From Desulfosporosinus lacus DSM 15449 (lineage in GTDB: Bacteria > Bacillota > Desulfitobacteriia > Desulfitobacteriales > Desulfitobacteriaceae): 64,000 bases of DNA. Positions 8,856-16,706 of the stretch are shown in pieces. The position numbers were made by a program, and so were the translations under genes. A model generated the notes under the pieces. It searched no databases, had not been told where the DNA came from, and worked only from the letters and a program-made list of their open reading frames with translations. The stretch spans positions 1 through 64,000 of the forward strand of contig NZ_FQXJ01000009.1 of assembly GCF_900129935.1 (NCBI RefSeq), read 5' to 3'. Each line of letters opens with the position of its first letter. Positions within the stretch are counted from its first letter, which is position 1.

Positions 8856-9166
8856 TTTACAACCCCTCTATTTAGGTATGTTTTTATATTTCTTCCATCC
8901 GCCCGAAGGTTAACCCCACCCAAAATGTGGACCATATTATCTGCTGAGTTTAAAATTGGAATACACCTATAGATTCTGGAGCTAAGTAATCACGTCTGTT
9001 GTTTGGTGTAGCACGTGCACTCAGAATTTTTGTTATATGTTTTAGATACATTTAACTAACTGCAAAATTCAGTTGAAAATTATACAGCTCTGCAGATTTT
9101 CCTAAGAATTTCGCAACCATCTCCTTCTTTTTTGTTTTTTTAAAATATTTAGATAATTCACTTAAC
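8856..9166 (-). other. Long untranslated leader of the bam operon
   Basis: About 310 nt separate the predicted sigma-54 start site from the bamB ATG. The stretch is AT-rich. It holds ACTGCAAAATTCAGT at 9060-9074, a one-base-shorter copy of the centre of the palindrome at 9306-9355. No convincing gene, riboswitch or terminator was recognised in it. Confidence 0.45.
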
Positions 9167-9176
9167 GCAAAGTCTA

Positions 9177-9194
9177 TTGCAAGTGTAATGCCAA
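9177..9194 (-). promoter_or_regulatory. Sigma-54 promoter of the bam operon
   Basis: The minus strand reads TTGGCATTACACTTGC, matching the sigma-54 consensus TTGGCAC-N5-TTGC, with GG and GC separated by exactly 10 nt. It is oriented toward bamB and lies downstream of a sigma-54 activator gene. The start site would be near 9167. Supported by context and strict spacing, not by data. Confidence 0.72.
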
Positions 9195-9305
9195 TTTTTC
9201 ACACTCTCGCCCCATTTTATTATCGACCAGTCGGAATCTAGAGTCGAATTGTCAAAAGCCAACGCCCAACGGTTTAAGATCAGCATTTTTAAAATAATTA
9301 AAATA

Positions 9306-9355
9306 AGAGAATGATAGATAACACTGCAAAATTGCAGTGTTATCTATCATTCTCT
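9306..9355. repeat. Perfect 24-bp inverted repeat with 2-nt loop
   Basis: Two 24-nt arms (9306-9329 and 9332-9355) are exact reverse complements around AA; the centre is CACTGCAA-AA-TTGCAGTG. It lies 125 nt after the stop of the activator gene and ~136 bp upstream of the -24 element of the bam promoter. On the minus strand a U-rich stretch follows, so it may terminate activator transcription. Its position also suits an activator binding site. No transposase is nearby. Confidence 0.7.
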
Positions 9356-9383
9356 ATAAAAAGACTATTAGATCACAGCTTGG

Positions 9384-9426
9384 ACCGAGTCATATCTGCA
9401 TCGAAATAATGCAAGTATGACTCGGT
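9384..9426. repeat. Interrupted inverted repeat near the activator 3' end
   Basis: ACCGAGTCATA (9384-9394) and TATGACTCGGT (9416-9426) are exact 11-bp inverted arms; TGCAT and ATGCA form a second short stem inside. It lies 54 nt after the minus-strand activator gene. On the plus strand it is followed by TTTT, on the minus strand by no T-run, so a terminator role for the activator is only possible. It could also be a regulator site. Confidence 0.45.
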
Positions 9427-9479
9427 TTTCCTAGAAAATTAAATTTAATTTCAATCATGGTTACGCAAATATTCTAATG

Positions 9480-11657
9480 CTAAGCAGGCGACTCTGCGTC
9501 GGTCCGCCGAAAACGAGCCATTCTTCTGACTACTGTAGACTGATTAACTCCTAAGGCAGCGGCGGCCTTATAAGTGCTTCCAAATTTCTCTAAGGCCTTG
9601 TCAATAAGTTGACGCTCTACTTCATCTACAGCCTCTTTCAGTGGCATTAAGGAATTGACTGATACTCTTGCTGATTTGCTGGAACTGGATTTAAAAGAAA
9701 TTGGCAACTGAGATACCTGTATCAAATCTCCTGCCGAAACAACCATTAATCGCTCAACCATATTCTCCAGCTCCCGTACATTACCTGGCCAGTCATACTC
9801 CAGAAAAGCCTCAATTACCTCTGGCGAGAATTCTCGCTTAAAGCCGTACTTCTTACTAAATTTATCTCGAAAATGATTAAGAAGAGGAATGATATCCTCA
9901 TGCCGTTGTCGCAAAGGCGGAATCGAAATCGGAACCACATTCAATCGAAAGTACAGATCCTCTCTAAATTGGCCCGCCCTGATCATCTCTTCAAGGTCTT
10001 TATGGGTTGCCGCCAAGATTCTAACATTTATTTGACGCGGCATTGCGCCGCCAATAGGAACAATCTCCCGTTCTTGCAGAACTCTTAAAAGCTTGGGCTG
10101 AAGATTAAGGGGAAAATCACCAATTTCATCGAGTAAAAGCGTTCCATTATGAGCCAGCTCAAACATACCGATCTTACCTTCTCGACGGGCCCCCGTAAAC
10201 GCTCCCTGCTCATATCCGAAAAGTTCTGATTCTAATAATTGCTCTGGAATGGCCCCGCAATTAAGTTTTATAAAAGGGCCTTCGGCTCGGTTGCTCTGAG
10301 TATGAAGGAGTTTCCCGATACCTTCCTTGCCAACACCTGATTCTCCAAATAAAAGCACGGTAGACTCAACCTTAGCTACCCGCCTAATTAATTCGAATAC
10401 CCGTATCATCTCAGGACCAGTGCCAATCATCCCCCCAGTTTCCAAATGATCTCGCGATTCAGACAGCTCCTGACAATTTTCTCTTATTCGCTTGGCATCA
10501 ATCAACTCCTGTTGCATTTGATTAAGAAAGGTCATATCTCTTAAGTTTATTACAACCTGTAAAAGCTTTCCGTCCTCATCAAAAACAGGATTACCGGAGA
10601 CAAGCAGACTGCGATTATTTTTATTGTCTATAATGGTAACGGGTTGCTTACGTTGCAAAACTAAGTCAAACAACGGATGACCATAGACAGCCTCTTCAAT
10701 TTCTTGGATTCCTCTTCCAATCAAATCCTGCGCGTTGCCCAGACTCACTTTTTGAAATATTCGATTAATTCTGCGGACAATACCAGCCGAATCGGTGACG
10801 CATAAACCATCCGTGGAGGACTGTATAATTGAATTAAGTTCACTGTTAAGTTCCTTAACTGCGGCCAATTCTTGCGATAACGATTTAATTTCGGAAATAT
10901 CTTGAAATACACCGACAGCCCCTGTTATCTGTCCTTCTTGAATTACTGGAGCCCTATTCATGATATATGTCCTCTGCCCCACTCGAAACTCTTGGGAATA
11001 CTCCGATTTTCCCGTTTCCAATGTCTCCATTAGACCAATCGGCACTACATCTAAGACATGGCGGCCAATAGCTTCACGTGAAACTTCGGTAAATAGTTGG
11101 ACTGCCCTATTATTAAATGAAGTTATCCTGCCATCGCTATTGATAACTACAATTCCATTATGCGCAGAGTTTAATATCGCTTCAAGTTCTTTAACTTGAA
11201 ATTCGGCTTCTTGATATAAAGCCACAGCCAGATCAGCTCGGCTTAAAACTCCAACGACCTGCCCATCCTCTTCAATTACTACTGCCAAATCAAATTGGCA
11301 AGCCCAGGCCTCTGCTAAACGAAGAGAAGGCTTAATAACCACAGGGTTGCGTTCCACTGCTTCTAGACAACTCACCTCTGCAGGTGAACGGTCATTATGG
11401 ATCGTTCTCTCGATAAGCACCTTCATTGTGACTATTCCCAGTAACTCCCCTGCTTTATCCACTACAGGACAACCGGAAGAGTTAATTTCGCTAAGTCTTT
11501 GCAATGCCTCTAAACAAGAATTAGTATCGCTCAGACAAACCGATAGAGGGGTCATGACCTCTTCTACCCATCTCATGACAGCATCCCAGTTTCCAATATT
11601 TCTATTAGTGTTGCTGAAAACAAAGCCTTTCACCCTTTCATACCCCTTTTGGGACAA
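9480..11657 (-). CDS. Sigma-54-dependent activator, CBS-CBS-PAS-PAS-AAA+-Fis
   Basis: 725 residues. There are two CBS motifs (about 30-150), two PAS domains (about 155-260 and 275-380), an AAA+ sigma-54 domain (405-640) with Walker A GESGVGKE at 438-445, the sigma-54 contact loop GAFTGA at 485-490, Walker B LLLDEIGD and FREDLYFRL, then a Fis-type helix-turn-helix (690-715). It should open sigma-54 promoters when its CBS or PAS domains sense a ligand or redox state. It lies just upstream of the bam operon in the same orientation, so it is the likely bam activator. The TTG at 11657 has a weak ribosome site; GTG at codon 9, after AAAGGGG, is an alternative start. It is paralogous to the activator at 13086-15020, which has one PAS fewer. 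Confidence 0.92.
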   Translation of the reverse strand: MSQKGYERVKGFVFSNTNRNIGNWDAVMRWVEEVMTPLSVCLSDTNSCLEALQRLSEINSSGCPVVDKAGELLGIVTMKVLIERTIHNDRSPAEVSCLEAVERNPVVIKPSLRLAEAWACQFDLAVVIEEDGQVVGVLSRADLAVALYQEAEFQVKELEAILNSAHNGIVVINSDGRITSFNNRAVQLFTEVSREAIGRHVLDVVPIGLMETLETGKSEYSQEFRVGQRTYIMNRAPVIQEGQITGAVGVFQDISEIKSLSQELAAVKELNSELNSIIQSSTDGLCVTDSAGIVRRINRIFQKVSLGNAQDLIGRGIQEIEEAVYGHPLFDLVLQRKQPVTIIDNKNNRSLLVSGNPVFDEDGKLLQVVINLRDMTFLNQMQQELIDAKRIRENCQELSESRDHLETGGMIGTGPEMIRVFELIRRVAKVESTVLLFGESGVGKEGIGKLLHTQSNRAEGPFIKLNCGAIPEQLLESELFGYEQGAFTGARREGKIGMFELAHNGTLLLDEIGDFPLNLQPKLLRVLQEREIVPIGGAMPRQINVRILAATHKDLEEMIRAGQFREDLYFRLNVVPISIPPLRQRHEDIIPLLNHFRDKFSKKYGFKREFSPEVIEAFLEYDWPGNVRELENMVERLMVVSAGDLIQVSQLPISFKSSSSKSARVSVNSLMPLKEAVDEVERQLIDKALEKFGSTYKAAAALGVNQSTVVRRMARFRRTDAESPA

Positions 11658-12129
11658 ACTGTAATGAAAATCGGTGAATATTCTGTCTTTTACGACAACC
11701 CTTTATGAACCGAATAAGTCATAAAAGTTATTAGGGTTTTCTTAATTATATCTGTGCTAAGATTATCAGTCAATTAACAACAGACAAAGCAGCAATTTCC
11801 CGAGTTTATTTAGAAAAATATCCGCATTATTACGATATCACCCACTATATGACTTATATCAAAGTATATTTTGACAATATTCTGCAAATTCTTTACCGTA
11901 AGTGTTTTTCGAAGCTTTGAGAATCCTATTTCCAAAAAATATTTTCTTGACAAGGAAGGACATTACATGTGATGATATTTGCATAAAATATTATCTGAAT
12001 ATTTAAATTGTCAGAAATTATTAATCGAATAATCTACTCCAAACGATTGCGCGAATACAACGGCTAATGGATGATGAAAGCTCACTACAAAATTATACTT
12101 CCCGATATGCCAAGAAAAGAGGGATTAGC
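11658..12129. other. Divergent intergenic region between two regulator genes
   Basis: About 470 bp of AT-rich DNA between the minus-strand sigma-54 activator and the plus-strand LytTR gene; it must contain both promoters. Two TTGACA hexamers (near 11871 and 11946) are visible but neither has a good -10 partner. No RNA, repeat or GG-N10-GC promoter was recognised. Confidence 0.4.
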
Positions 12130-12900
12130 TTGAAACTTCGTGTCCTACTGGTCGATGACGAGTGCTCCGCACGTAAAGAACTTCGCTATTTACTCGAGCT
12201 CTTTGAGGATGTGCAGGTTGTTGGGGAAGCCGCAAATGCTTTGGAAGCTCTAGAGTTAATCTACAACCTGGATTACTCTCTAATCTTTTTAGACATTGCT
12301 ATGCTAGGCCTAAATGGGACTGATCTGACTGATCTATTGCGAGAAAAGCTCGATTCACCCACAATCATCTTGACTACCGCTCAAGAAGAGTACGCATCCG
12401 CATTTGCCTTTGCCGTAAATGCGGTAGACTATCTTCTGAAACCCATTCACCCTGTGCGCCTAGAAGAAGCGCTAATGAAAGTACGCCAGTTAAAAGACAA
12501 CCTAAATGCATCAAAGAATACTCCACTGCTCTCCGATAAGAGTGAAGCAGTTATACATCCTAAGCCTTTGGAAGTTGTACCTGTTGAACAAAGAGATAAA
12601 ATAATTCTATTACACCCAAATGATATCATCTTTATCTATACCGATAAAGAGAATGTCTACATTAAAACTCAAAAGGACGCTTACCTGACTCGCTTTACTT
12701 TACGCGAGTTGGAATTACGTTTAAACTCTACTCTTTTTTTCCGCTCCCATCGTTGTTATTTAGTTAACATTCGACGCATGCAGGAACTGATTCCATATTT
12801 TAATGGAACTTATAACATTGTGGTCGATGACGATGTGCGCAGCAAGATTCCAATGAGCCGGACCAAAACCCGAATTTTCAAAGAGATGTTAGGTCTTTAG
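12130..12900 (+). CDS. LytTR-type response regulator
   Basis: 256 residues from TTG at 12130, chosen because the receiver domain then begins canonically (LRVLLVDDE) and AGAGGG lies 6 nt upstream; an ATG at 12067 in frame has no ribosome site. The receiver domain (1-120) has the acidic pair DDE, the phosphoacceptor in LIFLDIAM, a T/A switch (TTAQ) and the KP motif (LLKPIHP). After a linker comes a LytTR DNA-binding domain (about 150-256: DIIFIYTDKENVYIKT, FFRSHRCYLVNI). Such regulators respond to LytS/AgrC-type histidine kinases, but no kinase gene is in the window. Its link to the aromatic genes is only positional. A strong terminator follows, so it is monocistronic. Confidence 0.9.
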   Translation: MKLRVLLVDDECSARKELRYLLELFEDVQVVGEAANALEALELIYNLDYSLIFLDIAMLGLNGTDLTDLLREKLDSPTIILTTAQEEYASAFAFAVNAVDYLLKPIHPVRLEEALMKVRQLKDNLNASKNTPLLSDKSEAVIHPKPLEVVPVEQRDKIILLHPNDIIFIYTDKENVYIKTQKDAYLTRFTLRELELRLNSTLFFRSHRCYLVNIRRMQELIPYFNGTYNIVVDDDVRSKIPMSRTKTRIFKEMLGL

Positions 12901-12913
12901 GGTTCTGATTTTT

Positions 12914-12959
12914 AATGCCCTTAACATTCCACAGGGAATAGTTAAGGGCATTATTTTTT
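12914..12959 (+). terminator. Intrinsic terminator after the LytTR gene
   Basis: AATGCCCTTAAC (12914-12925) pairs with GTTAAGGGCATT (12941-12952), a 12-bp stem with a 15-nt loop, followed by ATTTTTTG. Confidence 0.85.
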
Positions 12960-13085
12960 GAAGCTTAGACTTTAGCTCTGGCATAAACTATTAATCGAAC
13001 AACCAGTAAATTAGACTTTATTTTATTGAAATATAGAAATATAATGAATATATATACTAATCTAAAAATTAAGGAGCAGCGGCTT

Positions 13086-15020
13086 ATGAAACTTATTAAA
13101 TTAGCTAGACCCAGTCTGGTGCAGTTTGACCCTGATCAGCCCTTAGCCAAGACAGTGGATAGTATGATTGCTCATGAACTCATTTCTGCTCCAGTAGTGC
13201 AAAATAAAAAAATAGTTGGCATTCTCAATTTGGCATCAGCCCAGAAAAAGATTCACAAGGGTGCAGTTCTTGTGAAGGATGCTATGCAGACAGACATCAT
13301 TATTTACAAAGAAGGCATGGAACTAGAAGATGCTTTACTGGAGAATAATTCTTGGTTCCCAGCGGAAGATGCTCAGGGCAACTTTGTTGGAATAATTATG
13401 ACAAAGACACTAATTAGCTACTTAAGCAATAAGCTGGTCAATCAAAGTCAACACAGCCAAGAACTATTTGAACAAGCTTCAGTGAAGCAACTAAACCTGG
13501 AATTAGATACCATTATCGAATCCTCTTTTGACGGAATAGCAATTTGCGATCACGAAGGGCGAGGTATGAGATTTAATCAGGCCCATGCGCGCTTAACCGG
13601 CTTGGACGCCTCACACTTTATCGGCCAGCATATTAACGACTTATTCGAAAAAGGCATTTTCGAGTATGAATCCATAACCGCTAAAGCCCTTCGCGAAGGA
13701 CGAACTATCACCAGTGTTCAGAATATTAGTCCTACCGGCAAGCAAGTACTGGTTACCAGCTATCCGATTTTTGACAATGAGGGGAAGGTTTCGAGAGTTG
13801 TAAGCAATATCCAAGATATCTCTGAACTGCATAAACTTAGCGACCTCGTTCAACTGGAGTTGAGCATAGAGTCTTCGATGGGTGAGTCTGCCACCTCCGC
13901 TTCCAAGTATTCCTATCAAGAAAGACAATACATTCTGCCGCGCCCACTAATAGACACGGCAGTCTCACGATTAGGTGATGAACTAAGCCAATCCAAATTC
14001 CTGGCAACCCATCAGACCGAACTGCCGGAATTGATGATAGAGCAACTCCGGAAGGATAAAATTATAGTGAAAAGCCCCGAGATGCTGAAGCTCTTTAACT
14101 TGGCAATTCGTACTGCCCGAACAGACTCCACTGTTTTGCTTTTAGGAGAATCAGGCGTAGGAAAAGAAGTATTATCCCGAGTCATTCATAACACAAGCAC
14201 CCGAGCCTCTTCAGGAAGATTTATCCAAATAAACTGTGGAGCTATTCCAGAAACCCTCTTAGAATCAGAACTATTTGGCTACGAAGCAGGAGCTTTTACC
14301 GGGGCGAATCCTCAAGGAAAGCCTGGTATGTTTGAACTTGCCAACCTTGGCACACTTTTGCTTGACGAAATCGGAGATTTGTCAGCGAATTTGCAGGTTA
14401 AACTCTTACGTGTACTACAAGAGCAAGAGGTCTATCGTCTCGGTGGCATCAGCCCAATAAAACTAAATGTCCGTATTATTGCTGCCACCAACTGCAACAT
14501 CTGGGAAAGAGTGCAGGAAGGAGTGTTTAGAGAAGACCTCTTTTATCGCTTATACGTTTTACCAATAGAGGTCCCTCCCCTGCGGGAGAGAAAAGAGGAT
14601 ATTCTGCCTCTGACTATGCACTTTATCCACCTGTATAACGAAAAATATGGTGTTGAAAAACATTTTGATCCCAAGGCTATTTCTATCTTAGAATCCTATG
14701 GTTGGCCTGGTAATGTGCGTGAACTTCAAAATGTAATCGAGAGACTGTTAGTCGTCACAGAGGAAGATTTAGTTCAACCCATGCATGTCCTCACACAGTT
14801 GTCTAAATTTAAGAACAAGGTTAATTCTCCAATTACAGTAAATGAGATCTTACCGATTCAACAAGCTAAAGAGATGTTGGAAAAGGAGCTGATCATTATG
14901 GCTTTCAATTGTTACCCCTCAATTAGAAAAGCAGCCGAGGCTTTAGGTCTTGACCACTCAAATGTAATGCGTAAAGCTACAAAATATGGAATCAAAAAGG
15001 AATACAAAATCTATTCATGA
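13086..15020 (+). CDS. Sigma-54-dependent activator, CBS-CBS-PAS-AAA+-Fis
   Basis: 644 residues from ATG at 13086 (AAGGAG 9 nt upstream; a TTG at 13026 in frame lacks a ribosome site). A CBS pair (about 5-120) is followed by one PAS domain (about 140-245, ESSFDGIAICDHEG), a long linker, an AAA+ domain (320-560) with Walker A GESGVGKE at 354-361, GAFTGA at 402-407 and LLLDEIGD, and a C-terminal Fis-type HTH (SIRKAAEALGLDHSNVMRK). It lies in the same orientation as the SDR and dctPQM genes, whose sigma-54 promoters share dyad sites, so it is their likely activator. It resembles the minus-strand activator at 9480-11657 but has lost one PAS domain. No terminator is obvious after the stop. Confidence 0.92.
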   Translation: MKLIKLARPSLVQFDPDQPLAKTVDSMIAHELISAPVVQNKKIVGILNLASAQKKIHKGAVLVKDAMQTDIIIYKEGMELEDALLENNSWFPAEDAQGNFVGIIMTKTLISYLSNKLVNQSQHSQELFEQASVKQLNLELDTIIESSFDGIAICDHEGRGMRFNQAHARLTGLDASHFIGQHINDLFEKGIFEYESITAKALREGRTITSVQNISPTGKQVLVTSYPIFDNEGKVSRVVSNIQDISELHKLSDLVQLELSIESSMGESATSASKYSYQERQYILPRPLIDTAVSRLGDELSQSKFLATHQTELPELMIEQLRKDKIIVKSPEMLKLFNLAIRTARTDSTVLLLGESGVGKEVLSRVIHNTSTRASSGRFIQINCGAIPETLLESELFGYEAGAFTGANPQGKPGMFELANLGTLLLDEIGDLSANLQVKLLRVLQEQEVYRLGGISPIKLNVRIIAATNCNIWERVQEGVFREDLFYRLYVLPIEVPPLRERKEDILPLTMHFIHLYNEKYGVEKHFDPKAISILESYGWPGNVRELQNVIERLLVVTEEDLVQPMHVLTQLSKFKNKVNSPITVNEILPIQQAKEMLEKELIIMAFNCYPSIRKAAEALGLDHSNVMRKATKYGIKKEYKIYS

Positions 15021-15055
15021 TCAAAAGATGTTAGTCAGGGGTGTTTATAATTGGC

Positions 15056-15092
15056 GGTGCAATCCTACACCAATTCAGTGCACTGTTACACC
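15056..15092 (+). promoter_or_regulatory. Tandem candidate activator-binding dyads upstream of the SDR promoter
   Basis: GGTG-N8-CACC at 15056-15071 and GTG-N8-CACC at 15078-15092 are repeated exactly 21 bp apart (two helical turns). They lie about 150 bp upstream of the -24 element at 15223. The same dyad with the same 8-bp gap occurs before dctP. This fits upstream activator sites for a Fis-type sigma-54 activator. Confidence 0.6.
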
Positions 15093-15220
15093 ACTCATTA
15101 ATTTCTTGCTAATTCTTTAGAGGTCCTTCAGTTAAAGCTAATTATCCGTTAGCAGTCTTTTCCTGCCCTTTGGGATATAATAAACGACTCTTAGCCCAAC
15201 ATCCGGATAAATAAAAATAT

Positions 15221-15236
15221 TTGGCCCATATTTTGC
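15221..15236 (+). promoter_or_regulatory. Sigma-54 promoter of the SDR gene
   Basis: TTGGCCCATATTTTGC, followed by T, has GG and GC separated by 10 nt and the TTGC -12 element. The start site would be near 15248, leaving a ~250-nt leader before the ATG at 15499. The rest of the 478-bp gap contains the dyads at 15056-15092 and no other gene. Confidence 0.7.
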
Positions 15237-15498
15237 TTATAATTATGATATGAGATATCAGTCATTACCCTTTGGGAAAGGAGCTTAGTTAAAATACTGA
15301 AGGGAGCGCACTAAAGATCATGATAGCCCTTGTCTTATTAACCTAACCTAACATAACATTTATTCAAGAGAATTTTCTGATTATTTAGGCTTCTTTTTTT
15401 AGTATTTACATGCTATTATTAACCCAAACACACCTCCATTATTTAGCATTATGATAAAAAAATGGATATTGGTCAGTATTAAAAAAGGAGACAGAAAT

Positions 15499-16275
15499 AT
15501 GAATATGTTGAAAAAGTTGTTTTCACTTGAAGGTAAAGTAGTCATTGTAACAGGTGGAGCACAAGGAATCGGAAAAATAGTTGCTGAACATATTGCAGCC
15601 GTTGGTGCTGATATTGTTATTTTTGACATGCAAGAAGAAAAAGCTAAGGCCACTGCTGATTCTATTGCAAAAGAATACAATTGTAAAACTATGGCGGTAT
15701 GTGTAGACGTTACCAATCCGGAAATCGTAGCTCAGGCAATTGAAAAGGCAGCTGCCGAAATGGGCACTTTAGATTTACTTTTTAACAATGCCGGAATTGC
15801 TCTGCCAAAAGCAGCCTTAGACGTAAAACCCGATGACTGGCTTAAAGTTATAAACATAAATTTAAATGGCGTTTTCTTTGTTTCACAAGCATTTGCGAAA
15901 TATTTGGTTGCTCATGATAAAAAAGGCGCAATTGTTAATACCGCTTCTATGTCAGGAACAATAATTAATTCTCCGCAAAAGACGGCATCCTATAATACAT
16001 CCAAAGCAGGTGTAGTACATTTGACAAAGTCCCTCGCAGTGGAATGGTGCAGCAAAGGAATACGAGTAAACTGTATCAGTCCCGGATATATTTTTACAGA
16101 GTTGACACGCAATGTTCCTCAAGAGTTTCAGGACAGCTGGATAAATTCAACGCCCTATAAACGCATGGGAACTCCGGAAGAACTAGCTGGCGCAGTTATA
16201 TATCTGCTTTCAGACTCAGCTTCCTATACATCAGGGTGTGATCTGATTATCGATGGATGTTTCACTTTGATTTAA
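15499..16275 (+). CDS. Short-chain dehydrogenase/reductase
   Basis: 258 residues from ATG at 15499, where AGGAG lies 8 nt upstream. Classical SDR features are all present: NAD(P)-binding TGGAQGIG (18-25), NNAG (96-99), catalytic Ser150, Tyr165 and Lys169 (YNTSK), and PG after the active site. The enzyme should oxidise or reduce an alcohol/ketone with NAD(P)H. The substrate cannot be told from sequence. Best recalled relatives are sugar-alcohol and hydroxyacyl dehydrogenases, and the sigma-54 context would also fit a step in alicyclic or aromatic acid breakdown. It has its own sigma-54 promoter and lies 430 bp before the TRAP transporter genes. Confidence 0.9.
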   Translation: MNMLKKLFSLEGKVVIVTGGAQGIGKIVAEHIAAVGADIVIFDMQEEKAKATADSIAKEYNCKTMAVCVDVTNPEIVAQAIEKAAAEMGTLDLLFNNAGIALPKAALDVKPDDWLKVININLNGVFFVSQAFAKYLVAHDKKGAIVNTASMSGTIINSPQKTASYNTSKAGVVHLTKSLAVEWCSKGIRVNCISPGYIFTELTRNVPQEFQDSWINSTPYKRMGTPEELAGAVIYLLSDSASYTSGCDLIIDGCFTLI

Positions 16276-16306
16276 TGATGTTGCTTAAACTCTATCAGCT
16301 AAAAAG

Positions 16307-16372
16307 TCTCTCTATCCGCATTGTAGTAAGATTGCTTAATCCTGCTCCATTACAGATAGAGAGATATTTTTT
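16307..16372 (+). terminator. Possible terminator after the SDR gene
   Basis: TCTCTCTATC (16307-16316) can pair with GATAGAGAGA (16355-16364), followed by TATTTTTT. The loop is 38 nt, long for a terminator, so confidence is limited. Confidence 0.45.
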
Positions 16373-16399
16373 GCAATTTTGGACTTATAAAATAGTTTC

Positions 16400-16437
16400 G
16401 GTGTTATGTCTCTCCAAATGGTGTGTTGCCGCACCAA
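16400..16437 (+). promoter_or_regulatory. Tandem candidate activator-binding dyads upstream of dctP
   Basis: GGTG-N8-CACC at 16420-16435 (extended to CACCAA) is preceded 20 bp upstream by GGTG-N8-CTCC at 16400-16415. The pair lies ~150 bp before the -24 element at 16575, mirroring the arrangement before the SDR gene. Confidence 0.57.
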
Positions 16438-16572
16438 TTTAGATTGAAGATATCGTGCAATTCCTCTTTGGTTGTGGTAACTTTAATTGTTTCATATCCG
16501 TTGACAACTAAAAGATGCCATTCAAGTCATCGTATTGATAATTCACAGAAAATTATTTATATTCTAAATTAT

Positions 16573-16590
16573 ATGGCATAATTTTTGCAA
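16573..16590 (+). promoter_or_regulatory. Sigma-54 promoter of the dctPQM operon
   Basis: ATGGCATAATTTTTGCAA has TGGCA and TTGC with GG-N10-GC spacing. The start site would be near 16600, about 107 nt before the dctP ATG. The remainder of the 16276-16706 gap contains a possible SDR terminator and the dyads at 16400-16437. Confidence 0.7.
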
Positions 16591-16706
16591 TTAGATACTT
16601 TTTATCAAAGGGGGTGGACTGACAACAAAAAATAAATTACTTACGCAAAGTTTTCCAACGGTCAGACACTGCACTAACGCTTTATAACGAAAGGAAGATG
16701 TATCAT

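Noticed and set aside
9003-9020. TTGGTGTAGCACGTGCAC as a third copy of the SDR/dctP dyad
   Set aside because: The gap and right half do not match GGTG-N8-CACC, and it lies downstream of the predicted bam start site.
9020-9300. Open frames on the minus strand across the bam promoter and leader (for example codons reading ALSELSKYFKKTKKKEM)
   Set aside because: They lack a start with a proper ribosome site, contain stops before any full domain and match nothing I recognise. A degraded gene end is possible but unsupported.
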